Of a stretch of 64,000 bases of DNA, positions 1-9,828 are shown piece after piece; position 1 is the stretch's first letter; every line of letters begins with the position of its first letter. The position numbers and the translations under genes are program-made. Source of the stretch: Paraprevotella sp. (GTDB lineage Bacteria > Bacteroidota > Bacteroidia > Bacteroidales > Bacteroidaceae); NCBI GenBank assembly GCA_017937925.1, contig JAGBCQ010000021.1, positions 56,918-120,917 of the forward strand, read 5' to 3'. The notes under the pieces were generated by a model, which was not told the DNA's origin, did not search any database, and saw nothing but the letters and a program-made list of their open reading frames with translations.

Positions 1-2198
1 AAAACAAGTTACAGAAAGCACGCTTAAACTTCTTATTAGGACAGTTATACCAAAAATTAGGGAACAAAGAAGAAGCATACAAGGCCTTGAAACGGGTTAT
101 TCGCGCCAATCCGCCGTACGAACTTTCCTTCAATGCACAGATTCTCCGCACAGAGGTTATGTCGGAAGGCAATCACAACAAGATGATTAAGAAGTTGAAA
201 CGCATGGCTCGCAACAAGAAGAACACCGATTATCAAGACCATATCTACTATGCCATCGGCAACATATATCTTTCAAATCGTGACACAACCCGTTGCATCG
301 GCGCATACGAAGAAGGTGCAAAGAAAAGCACACAAAACGGAATCGCTAAAGCAATGGTATTGTTACGACTGGGCGAACTTTACTGGGAAAAGGAGAACTA
401 CATCGACGCACAGCGTTGCTATGCCGATTTGGTGGGTATCTTGAACAAAGAACATGATGCTTATAAAGAAGCTGAACGCCGTTCTAAAATCTTGACGGAG
501 TTGGAGCCTCATCTGTCAACGATAAAGTTACAAGATAGTTTGCAATGGTTGGCAAAACTTCCTGAGAAGGAAAGAAATGAGGCCATCGACCGCGTCATTG
601 AGGCTTTGAAGAAGAAAGAGAAAGAGGAAGCGCGCAAGGAAATGGAAAACCAAATGGCGCAAAACATGAACAAGAACAACGGTAAGACACCCGTTGCGCC
701 AACCGGAAACAGAGGTGGTACCGCAGGAAACAGAGGACAAAGTGGTACGTGGTATTTCTATAACCCATCAGTCGTAGCACAAGGCAAGCGTCAATTCGCA
801 CGCATTTGGGGAAAACGTCCATTGGAGGACAATTGGCGAAGGAGCAATAAGACCGATAACAGCCAAAATGAATTTGGCGAATACAATTACGACGAAAATG
901 ACAGTTTGCAAACGGCATTATCCGATAGTTTGCTCTTGGCAGATAGTATCGCTACCGCTCAACAAAAGTTGGCAGACTCATTGGCCAACGACCCACATCA
1001 AAGAGAATATTACCTACAACAAATTCCTTTTACGGAAGAACAACTGCAAGAATCTAACGATATACTCAAAGAAGGTTTGTATCAAGCAGGCATCCTTGAA
1101 ATGGAACGTTTGGAAAATTTCAGACGCTCCCAAAAAACCTTACTTCGTCTGCTCAACAACTTCACGGAAATATCGGAAAAAGATAATGTCTATTACCATT
1201 TATTCCTCATCTGCGGAAGACTGAACGATACAGAAGGGGCATTGTTATATAGACAAAAACTGATTGACGAATTTCCGGAGAGTAAATATGCCATTATGTT
1301 GGCAAATCCCAACTACGAATTATATGCCCGTAACGGCAAACACATTGAGGACTCATTGTACGCCTCAACTTACGATGCTTACACCAACAACCAATACCCT
1401 GAAGTCTTTAAGAATTACGAAACATCAACTAGCGACTTCCCTGAAGGCGCTCATCGTGCCAAGTTCATGTTTGTGCAAGCTATGAGCCAACTTTATGACG
1501 GACAACGTGACAGTTTTTTAGTAACTTTAAAACAACTCATAGAAAAATATCCGCAAGACGAGATTACCGCTATGGCTCAATATATCGTAAAGGGCGTTCA
1601 AGAGGGTCGTTCATTGGCAAGCGACAAGTACAATGCAAGTGATATTTGGGGAAGAAGAAGCATGGATATGAGTCAAGACTCTACCATTGCAGAACAAAAA
1701 CTCAGTGATGAACGTCTCACACCCTTTGTATTCCTTTTAGCTTATCCTACGAACAGCTTAGACGAGAATCAGCTACTATTTGAGATAGCCAAATACAACT
1801 TCTCCAACTTCATGGTGCGTAACTTTGAAATAAAAGTTGAGACTACGCAAGGCATTTCACAGATGCAGATTCACGGATTCCAAAACTTCGATGAGGCACA
1901 CGCATACACACAGAAGCTCTATGCTGACCCACACATGAGCGTCGTTCTTAAGAACATACGCTCCGTCATCATCGCTGAGAAGAATTTGACTTTACTAGGT
2001 ACTTTATACAGCTACGATGACTACAAGCAGTTCTATGACGAGACGTTCGCTCCATTGGAAATCTCTGACGAACTACGTCTGGATGAACCGACATCAATAG
2101 AATTCCGCGACCCTGAAGACTTACCCGAAACGGATGAAGAGGGCGAAGATACTTATTACGAGGAGGACGAAGACACTGAAAGCGGCATCGTTTTCTAG
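1..2198 (+). CDS. porW: PorW/SprE-type T9SS lipoprotein, TPR repeats (5' truncated by window edge)
   Basis: The frame is already open at base 3, reading NKLQKARLNFLLGQLYQKLG before any start codon, so the N-terminus with its lipoprotein signal lies outside the window. The N-terminal half is helical and TPR-like (repeats such as LGNKEEAYKALKRV and LSNRDTTRCIGAYEEG). A basic/Gln-Asn linker follows, then the FYNPSVVAQGKRQFARIWGK and LEDNWRRS signature that I associate with PorW (P. gingivalis) and SprE (Flavobacterium). The C-terminus is very acidic (runs of Glu/Asp up to ESGIVF). In these families the protein is a periplasmic-side outer-membrane lipoprotein needed for type IX secretion and for coupling the motor to the outer-membrane translocon. 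porX starts 18 bp downstream, so the two probably share a transcript. The family call is from recognised motifs; no alignment was run. Confidence 0.85.
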   Translation, partial: NKLQKARLNFLLGQLYQKLGNKEEAYKALKRVIRANPPYELSFNAQILRTEVMSEGNHNKMIKKLKRMARNKKNTDYQDHIYYAIGNIYLSNRDTTRCIGAYEEGAKKSTQNGIAKAMVLLRLGELYWEKENYIDAQRCYADLVGILNKEHDAYKEAERRSKILTELEPHLSTIKLQDSLQWLAKLPEKERNEAIDRVIEALKKKEKEEARKEMENQMAQNMNKNNGKTPVAPTGNRGGTAGNRGQSGTWYFYNPSVVAQGKRQFARIWGKRPLEDNWRRSNKTDNSQNEFGEYNYDENDSLQTALSDSLLLADSIATAQQKLADSLANDPHQREYYLQQIPFTEEQLQESNDILKEGLYQAGILEMERLENFRRSQKTLLRLLNNFTEISEKDNVYYHLFLICGRLNDTEGALLYRQKLIDEFPESKYAIMLANPNYELYARNGKHIEDSLYASTYDAYTNNQYPEVFKNYETSTSDFPEGAHRAKFMFVQAMSQLYDGQRDSFLVTLKQLIEKYPQDEITAMAQYIVKGVQEGRSLASDKYNASDIWGRRSMDMSQDSTIAEQKLSDERLTPFVFLLAYPTNSLDENQLLFEIAKYNFSNFMVRNFEIKVETTQGISQMQIHGFQNFDEAHAYTQKLYADPHMSVVLKNIRSVIIAEKNLTLLGTLYSYDDYKQFYDETFAPLEISDELRLDEPTSIEFRDPEDLPETDEEGEDTYYEEDEDTESGIVF

Positions 2199-2216
2199 AC
2201 CATAAAAAGGATTTAT

Positions 2217-3770
2217 ATGAGCAATGGATTATTACTTTGGGTGGACGATGAGATTGAGTTGTTGAAAGCTCACATCTTGTTCCTTGAAAAGAAAGGATAC
2301 GAAATAGAAACCGTCTCCAACGGACAAGACGCCATAGACAAATGTGGGAAGACAACCTACGACCTTATTCTTTTGGATGAAAACATGCCGGGATTAAGTG
2401 GACTTGAGACACTTGCCCGCATCAAGGAAATCAGTCCAATAACTCCCGTCGTCATGGTAACAAAGAGCGAAGAAGAGAACATTATGGACCAGGCAATAGG
2501 GTCTAAGATAGCTGATTACCTCATCAAGCCCGTAAACCCGACCCAAATACTTCTGACGCTGAAAAAGAATATTCACAAGAAAGAGATTGTTGCTGAAGTC
2601 GCTCAAAGCGCCTACCAACAGAACTTTGGTAAAATCGGCATGCAAATCAACGATTCTCTGACCTTTGAAGATTGGAAGGAACTTTATAAACGACTTATAT
2701 ACTGGGAACTGGAACTTTCAGAAACAGACAGCAGTATGGACGAAATGCTGAGTATGCAAAAGTCCGAAGCCAATTCGGCTTTTACCAAATTCGTCTATAA
2801 GCATTATGAACAGTGGATAAACAACCCGGACGAACGTCCTATTATGAGTCCGGACATTTTCAAAACCAAAGTTTTTCCGCTACTCAACCAAGGTGAGAAA
2901 GTATTCCTCATTGTCATCGACAACTTCAGATTCGACCAGTGGCGAGTCCTTAGTAAGGAATTGGCAGACTCCTTCTTGATTGATGAAGACATGTATTGCA
3001 GTATCTTACCTACCGCAACGCAGTATGCTCGCAACTCCATTTTTTCAGGGCTCATGCCCAACAAAATAGCAGAAATGTTCCCGGAACTTTGGGTGGACGA
3101 GGATGAAGAGGAAGGTAAGAATCTGAACGAAGGACCGCTCATCCAAACGCAAATAGACAGATACAGGCGTAAAAACACATTCAGCTATAATAAAATAAAC
3201 GATTCCACAACCGCAGAAAAATTCGTAGCACAAATCAAACAGTTAGAGAAGTACGACTTGAATGTCGTCGTCCTCAACTTTATTGATATGCTGTCACATG
3301 CGCGCACTGAATCTAAAATGGTAAGGGAACTCGCCTCAAACGAAGCAGCCTATCGCAGTATCACTTTGAGCTGGTTCAGACATTCAGCAGTAAAAGACCT
3401 CTTTAAGGCTTTGGCAACCAGCGACTATAAGATTATCATAACCACCGATCACGGCAGTATTCGGGTAAAGAACCCTATCAAGGTGGTAGGCGACAAGAAT
3501 ACCAATACAAATTTGCGATACAAATTAGGTAAGAATCTGAGTTACAACAGCAAGGAAGTGTTTGAAATCAAAAATCCGCATAAAGCACAGCTCCCTGCTC
3601 CCAATATAAGCACTGCTTACATATTTGCCCACGGGGAGAATTTCTTTGCCTATCCGAATAATTATAATTATTACGTCTCATACTACCGAAACACATTTCA
3701 GCACGGGGGTATATCAATGGAAGAAATGCTGATTCCAATCATTACATTACAAAGTAAGAAACGCAACTAA
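2217..3770 (+). CDS. porX: PorX: response regulator with C-terminal PglZ phosphodiesterase domain
   Basis: Residues 1-120 are a CheY-like receiver: acidic pair D10/D11, phosphoacceptor D54 in LLDENMPG, switch Thr in VMVTKS, and conserved Lys in YLIKP. A helical linker (about 130-210) joins it to an alkaline-phosphatase-fold PglZ domain. That domain has metal-site residues in IDNFRFDQW (D235), a candidate catalytic Thr in LPTATQYARNS (T266/T268), a further acidic and His site in FIDMLSHAR, and TTDHGS (D411, H412). The 517-aa length and this architecture match PorX, which works with the sensor PorY and a sigma factor to control type IX secretion; its PglZ domain is reported to cleave cyclic and linear oligonucleotides. 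No PorY-like kinase lies within the window. tsaE starts 6 bp after its stop. Confidence 0.92.
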   Translation: MSNGLLLWVDDEIELLKAHILFLEKKGYEIETVSNGQDAIDKCGKTTYDLILLDENMPGLSGLETLARIKEISPITPVVMVTKSEEENIMDQAIGSKIADYLIKPVNPTQILLTLKKNIHKKEIVAEVAQSAYQQNFGKIGMQINDSLTFEDWKELYKRLIYWELELSETDSSMDEMLSMQKSEANSAFTKFVYKHYEQWINNPDERPIMSPDIFKTKVFPLLNQGEKVFLIVIDNFRFDQWRVLSKELADSFLIDEDMYCSILPTATQYARNSIFSGLMPNKIAEMFPELWVDEDEEEGKNLNEGPLIQTQIDRYRRKNTFSYNKINDSTTAEKFVAQIKQLEKYDLNVVVLNFIDMLSHARTESKMVRELASNEAAYRSITLSWFRHSAVKDLFKALATSDYKIIITTDHGSIRVKNPIKVVGDKNTNTNLRYKLGKNLSYNSKEVFEIKNPHKAQLPAPNISTAYIFAHGENFFAYPNNYNYYVSYYRNTFQHGGISMEEMLIPIITLQSKKRN

Positions 3771-3776
3771 AAGAAT

Positions 3777-4187
3777 ATGGAAATAAAAATCAACTCATTA
3801 GAAGAGCTTCAACAAGCAGCCAAGACATTCATTGCCGCTATGGGTGACAATACCGTTTTTGCCATGTACGGCAAGATGGGAGTTGGCAAAACCACTTTCA
3901 CAAAAGCCATCTGCGAATGTTTAGGTGTAGAGGATGTCATCAACTCACCAACCTTTGCGATTGTCAACGAATACCGTTCCGATAGTGGAGAACTGATTTA
4001 CCATTTTGATTTTTATCGCATAAAGAAATTAGAAGAAGTGTATGATATGGGCTATGAAGATTACTTCTATAGTGGTGCGCTATGTTTTATTGAGTGGCCG
4101 GAACTGATTGAAGATTTACTTCCTGAGAATGCCGTAAAGGTAACGATAGAAGAGAATGAGGATGGCACTCGAAGCATCCTCTTTTAA
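3777..4187 (+). CDS. tsaE: tRNA threonylcarbamoyladenosine biosynthesis ATPase TsaE
   Basis: This 136-aa P-loop protein has Walker A GKMGVGKT at residues 32-39, a NSPTF switch motif and an HFDFYR strand typical of TsaE (YjeE). TsaE is the cytoplasmic ATPase that drives TsaB/TsaD in making t6A at position 37 of ANN-decoding tRNAs. Length is normal for the family. It follows porX by 6 bp and is the last gene before a strong bidirectional terminator, so its expression is probably tied to the porW-porX transcript. No other t6A gene is in the window. Confidence 0.93.
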   Translation: MEIKINSLEELQQAAKTFIAAMGDNTVFAMYGKMGVGKTTFTKAICECLGVEDVINSPTFAIVNEYRSDSGELIYHFDFYRIKKLEEVYDMGYEDYFYSGALCFIEWPELIEDLLPENAVKVTIEENEDGTRSILF

Positions 4188-4230
4188 CCAAGAACAAGAC
4201 ACTTTTCTTTTGGGTGGTAACCCTATAAAA

Positions 4231-4267
4231 TAGTTAAGGCTCGGATTCATGTTCCGAGCCTTAACTA
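4231..4267. terminator. Bidirectional intrinsic terminator between tsaE and the dnaE operon
   Basis: A perfect 15-bp inverted repeat (4231-4245 and 4253-4267, core AAGGCTCGGA / TCCGAGCCTT) surrounds a 7-nt loop. AT-rich bases lie on both sides. The genes on either side converge, so it can end transcription from both. Confidence 0.88.
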
Positions 4268-4279
4268 TTTACTGTTATT

Positions 4280-4618
4280 TCAATCTTCGTCTTCAAGCGA
4301 TTCACCATACTCAAGTTCTCCTTGTACCACCCACATGATATCTTCGGGCAAAAACTCGCCCATTTTATCCTTGCGTGCTTGCGCTATGACATATTCCACG
4401 ATTTTATCTTGGTCTATATCAATATAACCATCTTTATCAGGCGTAGCATCCAACACTCCACTTGTGGTATAATATTCCACAATGACATCCAAGAAATAGT
4501 ATAACTCCTCGTCGGTGAATTTATCTTTTACGTCTAATGGCAGATAGTTCTTAATAAACTCCACTGTACGTGCGTCGTCCTCGGCGTCTTGCAGTAATTC
4601 TTTTTCCAAACTATCCAT
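4280..4618 (-). CDS. Conserved small acidic protein, unknown function
   Basis: The 112-aa product is strongly acidic (start MDSLEKELLQDAEDDARTVE, end ELEYGESLEDED), helical and cytoplasmic: no signal peptide and no membrane segment. I do not recognise a named domain. It begins 10 bp after the trxA stop on the same strand and is probably the third gene of the dnaE-trxA transcript. I believe small proteins like this occur behind trxA in other Bacteroidales, but I cannot confirm that here. Coding reality is supported by tight operon spacing and good codon use. Confidence 0.8.
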   Translation of the reverse strand: MDSLEKELLQDAEDDARTVEFIKNYLPLDVKDKFTDEELYYFLDVIVEYYTTSGVLDATPDKDGYIDIDQDKIVEYVIAQARKDKMGEFLPEDIMWVVQGELEYGESLEDED

Positions 4619-4628
4619 AACGCTATTA

Positions 4629-4943
4629 TTAAAGAATTGCTTTCAACTTTTCTTCAAATGTACTCTTGGGAGCAGCACCAACTTGCTTATCTACTACCTC
4701 ACCATTCTTCAAGAAAATTACGGTTGGAACGTTGCGCACACCGAAACGCATAGCCAAATCGTCGTTATCTTCTACATCACATTTTCCGATAATCGCTTGA
4801 TCCTTGTATTCTTCTGCCAAAGCTTCAATATCCGGACCTATTTTCTTACATGGGCCACACCATGTTGCCCAAAAATCTACCACCATAGGCTTACCTGAAG
4901 CCAAAAGTTCCTCAAAGTTTGAATCTGTAATTGCTAATGCCAT
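4629..4943 (-). CDS. trxA: Thioredoxin
   Basis: This is a single-domain 104-aa thioredoxin with the active site W28-C29-G30-P31-C32-K, the conserved DFWA strand before it and the cis-Pro motif VRNVPTV. There is no signal peptide, so it is the cytoplasmic disulfide reductase that recycles enzymes such as ribonucleotide reductase and MsrA (an msrA gene lies at 20.7 kb). It sits 41 bp downstream of dnaE and 10 bp upstream of the small acidic gene on the same strand. Confidence 0.97.
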   Translation of the reverse strand: MALAITDSNFEELLASGKPMVVDFWATWCGPCKKIGPDIEALAEEYKDQAIIGKCDVEDNDDLAMRFGVRNVPTVIFLKNGEVVDKQVGAAPKSTFEEKLKAIL

Positions 4944-4984
4944 AATATTTAATTTTTAAATGTTTCTATAACGCAACAAATATA

Positions 4985-7900
4985 CTAATTTATTTTATAC
5001 GACAAACCCTGTTTGCTCTGAATAAAAGAAATTAAATCCTTTTTAACTGAAACCTTTTTTGTTTTGGACAGCAACGTCACATTCATCTGTCCTAAAGGGT
5101 CAACTATTTGGAAGTACAAATCAGCCGTTCCGGGACTTGCATTGATTTCGTCCGTCAGGGACAAAATCAAGTCGTTGTTCAGACGGGACAATTCTATAGA
5201 AATTGTTATACTCTCAATCAGAGCATCTTGAACATCTGCCAAAAACTCTATTTTGCCAATCTTGAATTCTTTTTGATTTTCTTTCCACTGACGCGGTTGA
5301 CACTTACCTGTTATATACAAGGTATTTCCCTCGTCCATATATGAACTCCAGGTAGCCCAATCTTGCCCGAACAAGCTTATCTCGAAAGCGCCACTATAAT
5401 CTTCAATGGTCACAAATCCATATGGTCTTCCATTCTTGCCGACTCCTTTACGAACGGCTGTAACCATTCCGCCTAAAGTAATATCGGAGTTGTCGAGTTT
5501 TTCAATATCCTTTAAATCCATCACCTGCGTATTACATACATCTTGTAATATCACGGCATAGTCGTCCAAAGGATGCGCCGATATATAGATACCCACCAAA
5601 TCACGCTCCTTATTCAAACGCTCCAATGAGCTCCATGGTTCTGCGTTCGGGATTACCGGTGTCGTTACCTCAATAAAGCCCATGTCACCGAACAGCGAGG
5701 TCTCCGAGGAGTTCTTATCAGTCTGATAACGTACTCCGTATCTAATCAGTTGTTCTATAAAGGTCACCCCCTTACTATCGACAGCAAAATATTGCTCACG
5801 CGAAATGTCTTCAAAACAATCAAAAGCACCGGACAAAACCAAACTTTCAATATTATTTCGTTTCACGGCACTCAGGGATACACGTTGAACGAAATCGAAC
5901 ACATTTTTAAAAGGACCATTACTATCGCGCTCCTTGATAATGGCCTCTACTGCCGAATCGCCTAATCCCTTCACGGCTCCTAAACCAAAGCGGATATTTC
6001 CCTTGCTATCGACACTGAATTTCTGACGACTCAGATTAACGCTAGGACCAAGTGTACTGATGCCTAACAGTTTACACTCACTCATCAGCTTGGTTATATC
6101 AGAAATATTTGCCAAACTTCGACTCATTACCGCAGCCATGTATTGTGCCGGGAAGTTCGCCTTTAGATAAGCGGTTTGATAAGCCACCCACGAATAACAT
6201 GTAGCATGACTCTTGTTAAAAGCATAAGAAGCGAATTTCTTCCAATCTGCCCAAATTTTTTCCAGAACTTTAGGGTCATGACCATTCTTCTTACCACCGG
6301 CAATAAATTTGGGATACATGTGGTTCAACTTATCAATCAGTTTCTTTCCCATCGCCTTACGGAGCGTATCGCTCTCGCCACGCGTAAAGTCAGCCAACTG
6401 ACGTGAAAGCAACATCACCTGCTCCTGATAGACTGTAATACCATAAGTATCCTTCAAGTACTTTTCCATACAAGGTATATCGTACTGCACAGGCTTACGT
6501 CCTTGTTTTCTATCAATAAAATCGGGGATATAGTCCATTGGTCCGGGACGATACAAAGCGTTCATCGCAATCAAATCCTCAAATGTAGAGGGTTGTAGTT
6601 CACGCAAATATTTCTGCATTCCGGGCGACTCGAACTGGAACGTTCCGATGGTCCTTCCGTCACAATACAACTTATATGTAGCCGGGTCCTTAATATCTAA
6701 AGCATCCACATCAATATCCAGGCCCAAACTATCCTTGATGTTTGCCTGACATTCCTTTATAATAGAAAGGGTCTTCAGTCCAAGGAAGTCCATCTTTATC
6801 AAACCGGTGTCTTCAATTACAGAACCTTCATATTGCGTACAACGCAGTTTCTCTCCCGTTTCCTTATCTTCTGCCGTACTGATTGGCACCCAATCCGAAA
6901 CATCATCACGACAGATAATAACGCCACAAGCATGAACACCCGTATTCCGGACATTACCTTCAAGCATCTTGGCATAAAGTATGGTGTCGCGCAACAACGG
7001 ATTGGGCGAAGCCTCAGCCTGCTGTAGTTCGGGGATGCATGAAATAGCATTGGGAAGATTCATCTTGCGTGATTTTCCGTTTTCATCATCGGGCAATCTA
7101 TCCGGAATCATCTTACACAAGTTGTTGGAAATATCCAAAGGCAGTTTCTCGACACGCGCCACATCCTTTATGGCCAATTTAGTAGCCATTGTTCCATAAG
7201 TAATGATATGCGCCACTTTCTCCGCACCATATTTTTGGGTTACCCAACTCAAAACTTTTCCTCTTCCATCATCATCGAAGTCCACATCAATATCGGGTAA
7301 TGAGATACGGTCTGGATTCAAGAAACGCTCAAACAGCAAGTCATACTCAATAGGGTCTATCTTTGTAATTCCTAAGCAATAGGCTACTGCTGAGCCCGCC
7401 GCAGAGCCACGCCCCGGACCGACAGAAACTTTCAATTCATTGCGCGCGGCATTGATATAATCCTGCACGATAAGGAAATATCCGGGGAAACCCATTGTTT
7501 TCATGATGTGCAACTCAAAGTTGATTCGTTCCCGCACATGATCGGGCAACGGGTCACCGTAAAGTTTCTTCGCACCATTATAAGCCAAATATCCCAAATA
7601 ATCTGCTTCAAGTTTCAAACGGTACAGTTTTTCCACACCGCCCAAACTCCGAATCTTATCCTTTGCATCTTCTTCATTCAAGACGACACGACCATTCTCG
7701 TCACGGGTAAATTCCTCGAACAAGTCCTCGTCAGTATATTTTTCATGATATGTCTCTTCTGTTCCAAACTCTTCAGGAATCGCAAAGTTCGGCATAATAG
7801 GACCATGGTCTATACTATAGAACTCCACTTGGTCGCATATATCACAGGTATTAGATAGCGCTTCCGGGACATCTGCAAAAATCTCATTCATCTCCGCCCG

Positions 7901-8935
7901 GGTTTTAAACCATTCTTGTTTAGAGTACAACATACGTTTCGGGTCGTCCAAATCTCTATTCGTACTCAAACAAATCAAGCGGTCATGCGCTTCCGCATCT
8001 TCTTCGTTCACAAAATGACAGTCATTAGTACACACCAACTTCACATCGTACTTACGTGCCAATTCTATCATTTGTGCATTTGCCTTCTGTTGTAATGGGA
8101 AGGTCTCACGATTGGCCCTCTGGTTAGGGCTTTTCACTTCATGGCGTTGCAGTTCCAAATAATAGTTCTCGCCAAAAACTCGTTTATACCATTGAATCGT
8201 TTCTTCAGCCCCCTCAATATCTCCATTAAGAATTTTACGAGGCACCTCTCCGGCGATACACGCAGAACATACAATCAAACCCTCGCTATAGGTTTCAAGG
8301 TCATAGCGGTCGGTACGCGGTCTGGAATAGAATCCGTCGGTCCACGACCTTGACACCAACTTCACCAAATTATGATAACCCGTTTCGTTTTTCGCCAACA
8401 AGATTAAGTGATAACGACGACTGTCCTTATCCTTATCCATTTGATCCTTACGGCGTGGCGCCACATAGACCTCACTTCCAAATATTGGTTTGAACAGTTT
8501 CTTCTTGGCCGCTTCCAAATCAGCATAAGCCATTTGCAACTGTTCTTCTATCGCAGGAAACTCTGGTTGCTCTTCTCGCGTAAAATTAGCTTCCTCCGGA
8601 ATTGGTTCGTTATTAAGTTCGGCTTTTTCTCGCAGTTCTTTCGCTTCCTTTTCCTTCTTTTTTTGCTCACTTTCCCATTCAATAAGAGCAGCATTCTCTC
8701 CTTTTTCCAATAAAGAAATTCTCTTCTTGAACTTCTTGATATCGGCATTCGTTCCGCTGTTTTTCTTTTTGGTATAATTAAAGAATTCCTTTATTGCCAT
8801 CATGTTACCATGATCGGTAATAGCCACCCCTCGCATACCATCTCCCATGGCTTTATCAACGATGCGTGCTACACTGGCTTGACCGTCCAGTATTGAATAT
8901 TGGGTATGCACATGAAGGTGTACAAAATCTTGCAT
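4985..8935 (-). CDS. dnaE: DNA polymerase III alpha subunit, DnaE type
   Basis: The 1316-aa replicative polymerase subunit begins with the PHP domain (HLHVHTQYSILDG, then TDHGNM). A charged Lys/Glu-rich insertion of about 100 residues follows (near 75-160). The Pol3 catalytic core has GPGRGSAAGSAVAYCLGIT and the acidic residues in LPDIDVDFDDDGR. Next come the thumb/fingers with FNKSHATCYSWVAYQTAYLK, a helix-hairpin-helix region, and an OB fold (DITLGGMVTAVRKG). It is longer than E. coli DnaE (1160 aa), mainly through the PHP-linked insertion. A sigma-ABfr-like promoter lies just upstream, divergent from psd. Confidence 0.97.
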   Translation of the reverse strand: MQDFVHLHVHTQYSILDGQASVARIVDKAMGDGMRGVAITDHGNMMAIKEFFNYTKKKNSGTNADIKKFKKRISLLEKGENAALIEWESEQKKKEKEAKELREKAELNNEPIPEEANFTREEQPEFPAIEEQLQMAYADLEAAKKKLFKPIFGSEVYVAPRRKDQMDKDKDSRRYHLILLAKNETGYHNLVKLVSRSWTDGFYSRPRTDRYDLETYSEGLIVCSACIAGEVPRKILNGDIEGAEETIQWYKRVFGENYYLELQRHEVKSPNQRANRETFPLQQKANAQMIELARKYDVKLVCTNDCHFVNEEDAEAHDRLICLSTNRDLDDPKRMLYSKQEWFKTRAEMNEIFADVPEALSNTCDICDQVEFYSIDHGPIMPNFAIPEEFGTEETYHEKYTDEDLFEEFTRDENGRVVLNEEDAKDKIRSLGGVEKLYRLKLEADYLGYLAYNGAKKLYGDPLPDHVRERINFELHIMKTMGFPGYFLIVQDYINAARNELKVSVGPGRGSAAGSAVAYCLGITKIDPIEYDLLFERFLNPDRISLPDIDVDFDDDGRGKVLSWVTQKYGAEKVAHIITYGTMATKLAIKDVARVEKLPLDISNNLCKMIPDRLPDDENGKSRKMNLPNAISCIPELQQAEASPNPLLRDTILYAKMLEGNVRNTGVHACGVIICRDDVSDWVPISTAEDKETGEKLRCTQYEGSVIEDTGLIKMDFLGLKTLSIIKECQANIKDSLGLDIDVDALDIKDPATYKLYCDGRTIGTFQFESPGMQKYLRELQPSTFEDLIAMNALYRPGPMDYIPDFIDRKQGRKPVQYDIPCMEKYLKDTYGITVYQEQVMLLSRQLADFTRGESDTLRKAMGKKLIDKLNHMYPKFIAGGKKNGHDPKVLEKIWADWKKFASYAFNKSHATCYSWVAYQTAYLKANFPAQYMAAVMSRSLANISDITKLMSECKLLGISTLGPSVNLSRQKFSVDSKGNIRFGLGAVKGLGDSAVEAIIKERDSNGPFKNVFDFVQRVSLSAVKRNNIESLVLSGAFDCFEDISREQYFAVDSKGVTFIEQLIRYGVRYQTDKNSSETSLFGDMGFIEVTTPVIPNAEPWSSLERLNKERDLVGIYISAHPLDDYAVILQDVCNTQVMDLKDIEKLDNSDITLGGMVTAVRKGVGKNGRPYGFVTIEDYSGAFEISLFGQDWATWSSYMDEGNTLYITGKCQPRQWKENQKEFKIGKIEFLADVQDALIESITISIELSRLNNDLILSLTDEINASPGTADLYFQIVDPLGQMNVTLLSKTKKVSVKKDLISFIQSKQGLSYKIN

Positions 8936-8970
8936 AACGATATATTTTCTTTAAAAAGGTTATTGATGCG

Positions 8971-9002
8971 TAAAGTTAGTCCACAATAAGGATATGTACA
9001 AA
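8971..9002 (-). promoter_or_regulatory. Promoter of the dnaE-trxA operon
   Basis: Read on the minus strand, TTTG (9002-8999), a 20-bp spacer and TAACTTTA (8978-8971) fit the Bacteroidota consensus TTTG-N19-21-TAnnTTTG with one mismatch. The dnaE start at 8935 is about 36 nt downstream. Confidence 0.65.
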
Positions 9003-9069
9003 GGAAAAAACATTTTTTCTCAAAAAAGATTTTTTCTACATTCCTTTCTTAAAAAAAATATAACACTTT

Positions 9070-9100
9070 TTTGCTTTTTTCTATAAAGTGCTTATCTTTG
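9070..9100 (+). promoter_or_regulatory. Consensus Bacteroidota promoter of psd-pssA
   Basis: TTTG at 9070-9073, a 19-bp spacer and TATCTTTG at 9093-9100 match TTTG-N19-TAnnTTTG exactly. Transcription should start near 9106-9108. The ATG codons at 9113 and 9125 therefore leave a 5' leader of only about 5-18 nt. The position excludes the upstream TTG at 9071 as a start codon. Confidence 0.8.
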
Positions 9101-9112
9101 TCAATTAATACA

Positions 9113-9811
9113 ATGGAAAGACGCATGGGACGTAGATTGAACAAAATTAAAAAGATAAGATTACATCGCGAAGGAACTCAAACTTTAGTATGGAGTGCTC
9201 TCGCCATAATTCTATTAAACAGCGCACTTTATTTCTTCATTGAATCCAAAATTCCTTTTTATATTTCCGCAGGAATTTGCGCTATAGTATATTTAATCGT
9301 TGTCAACTTCTTCAGATGCCCCATCAGACGGTACGAAGGTGAAACAGACAACATTGTTATAGCACCCGCTGATGGTAAAATCGTTGTGATTGAAGAAGTG
9401 GATGAAAACGAGTATTTCCACGATCGTCGTTTGATGGTTTCCATCTTCATGAGTTTATTCAATGTTCATGCCAATTGGATTCCCGTTGACGGAACCATCA
9501 AAATGGTTAAACACCACGATGGAAACTTCCACAAGGCATGGTTGCCAAAAGCCAGCATTGAGAACGAGCGTTCCACCATCGTTATTGAAACACCGGACGG
9601 TGTAGAGATTTTGGCACGACAGATTGCCGGAGCCATGGCACGCCGTATCGTGACTTATGCACGCGAAAACGAAGAGTGCTTTATCGATGAACACATGGGA
9701 TTCATTAAGTTCGGTTCACGCGTTGACTTATTCTTACCTCTAGGAACAAAAGTTGAAGTCAAAATGGGACAGAAAACAATAGGTAACGAAACTATCATAG
9801 CAAAACTTTAA
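9113..9811 (+). CDS. psd: Phosphatidylserine decarboxylase proenzyme (short pyruvoyl type)
   Basis: This makes phosphatidylethanolamine from the product of the next gene, pssA. Two membrane helices (about 22-60) are followed by the decarboxylase domain: [12 protein letters not shown], the [11 protein letters not shown] strand with its catalytic His, and the self-cleavage site [10 protein letters not shown]. There G201-S202 (numbering from 9113) splits to give the beta chain and the pyruvoyl alpha chain. At about 230 aa it is the short, archaeal-like form common in Bacteroidota. I chose ATG 9113. ATG 9125 ([10 protein letters not shown]) is an equally good start with a GGAAAG ribosome site, and looks like the family N-terminus. 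Earlier codons fall inside the promoter. Confidence 0.93.
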   Translation: MERRMGRRLNKIKKIRLHREGTQTLVWSALAIILLNSALYFFIESKIPFYISAGICAIVYLIVVNFFRCPIRRYEGETDNIVIAPADGKIVVIEEVDENEYFHDRRLMVSIFMSLFNVHANWIPVDGTIKMVKHHDGNFHKAWLPKASIENERSTIVIETPDGVEILARQIAGAMARRIVTYARENEECFIDEHMGFIKFGSRVDLFLPLGTKVEVKMGQKTIGNETIIAKL

Positions 9812-9828
9812 TCACAGCACGAGCGAAG

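Noticed and set aside
2217-3770. PglZ domain as a sign of a BREX phage-defence locus
   Set aside because: The N-terminal receiver domain and the neighbouring PorW identify PorX; no BREX genes (pglX, brxC and others) are present.
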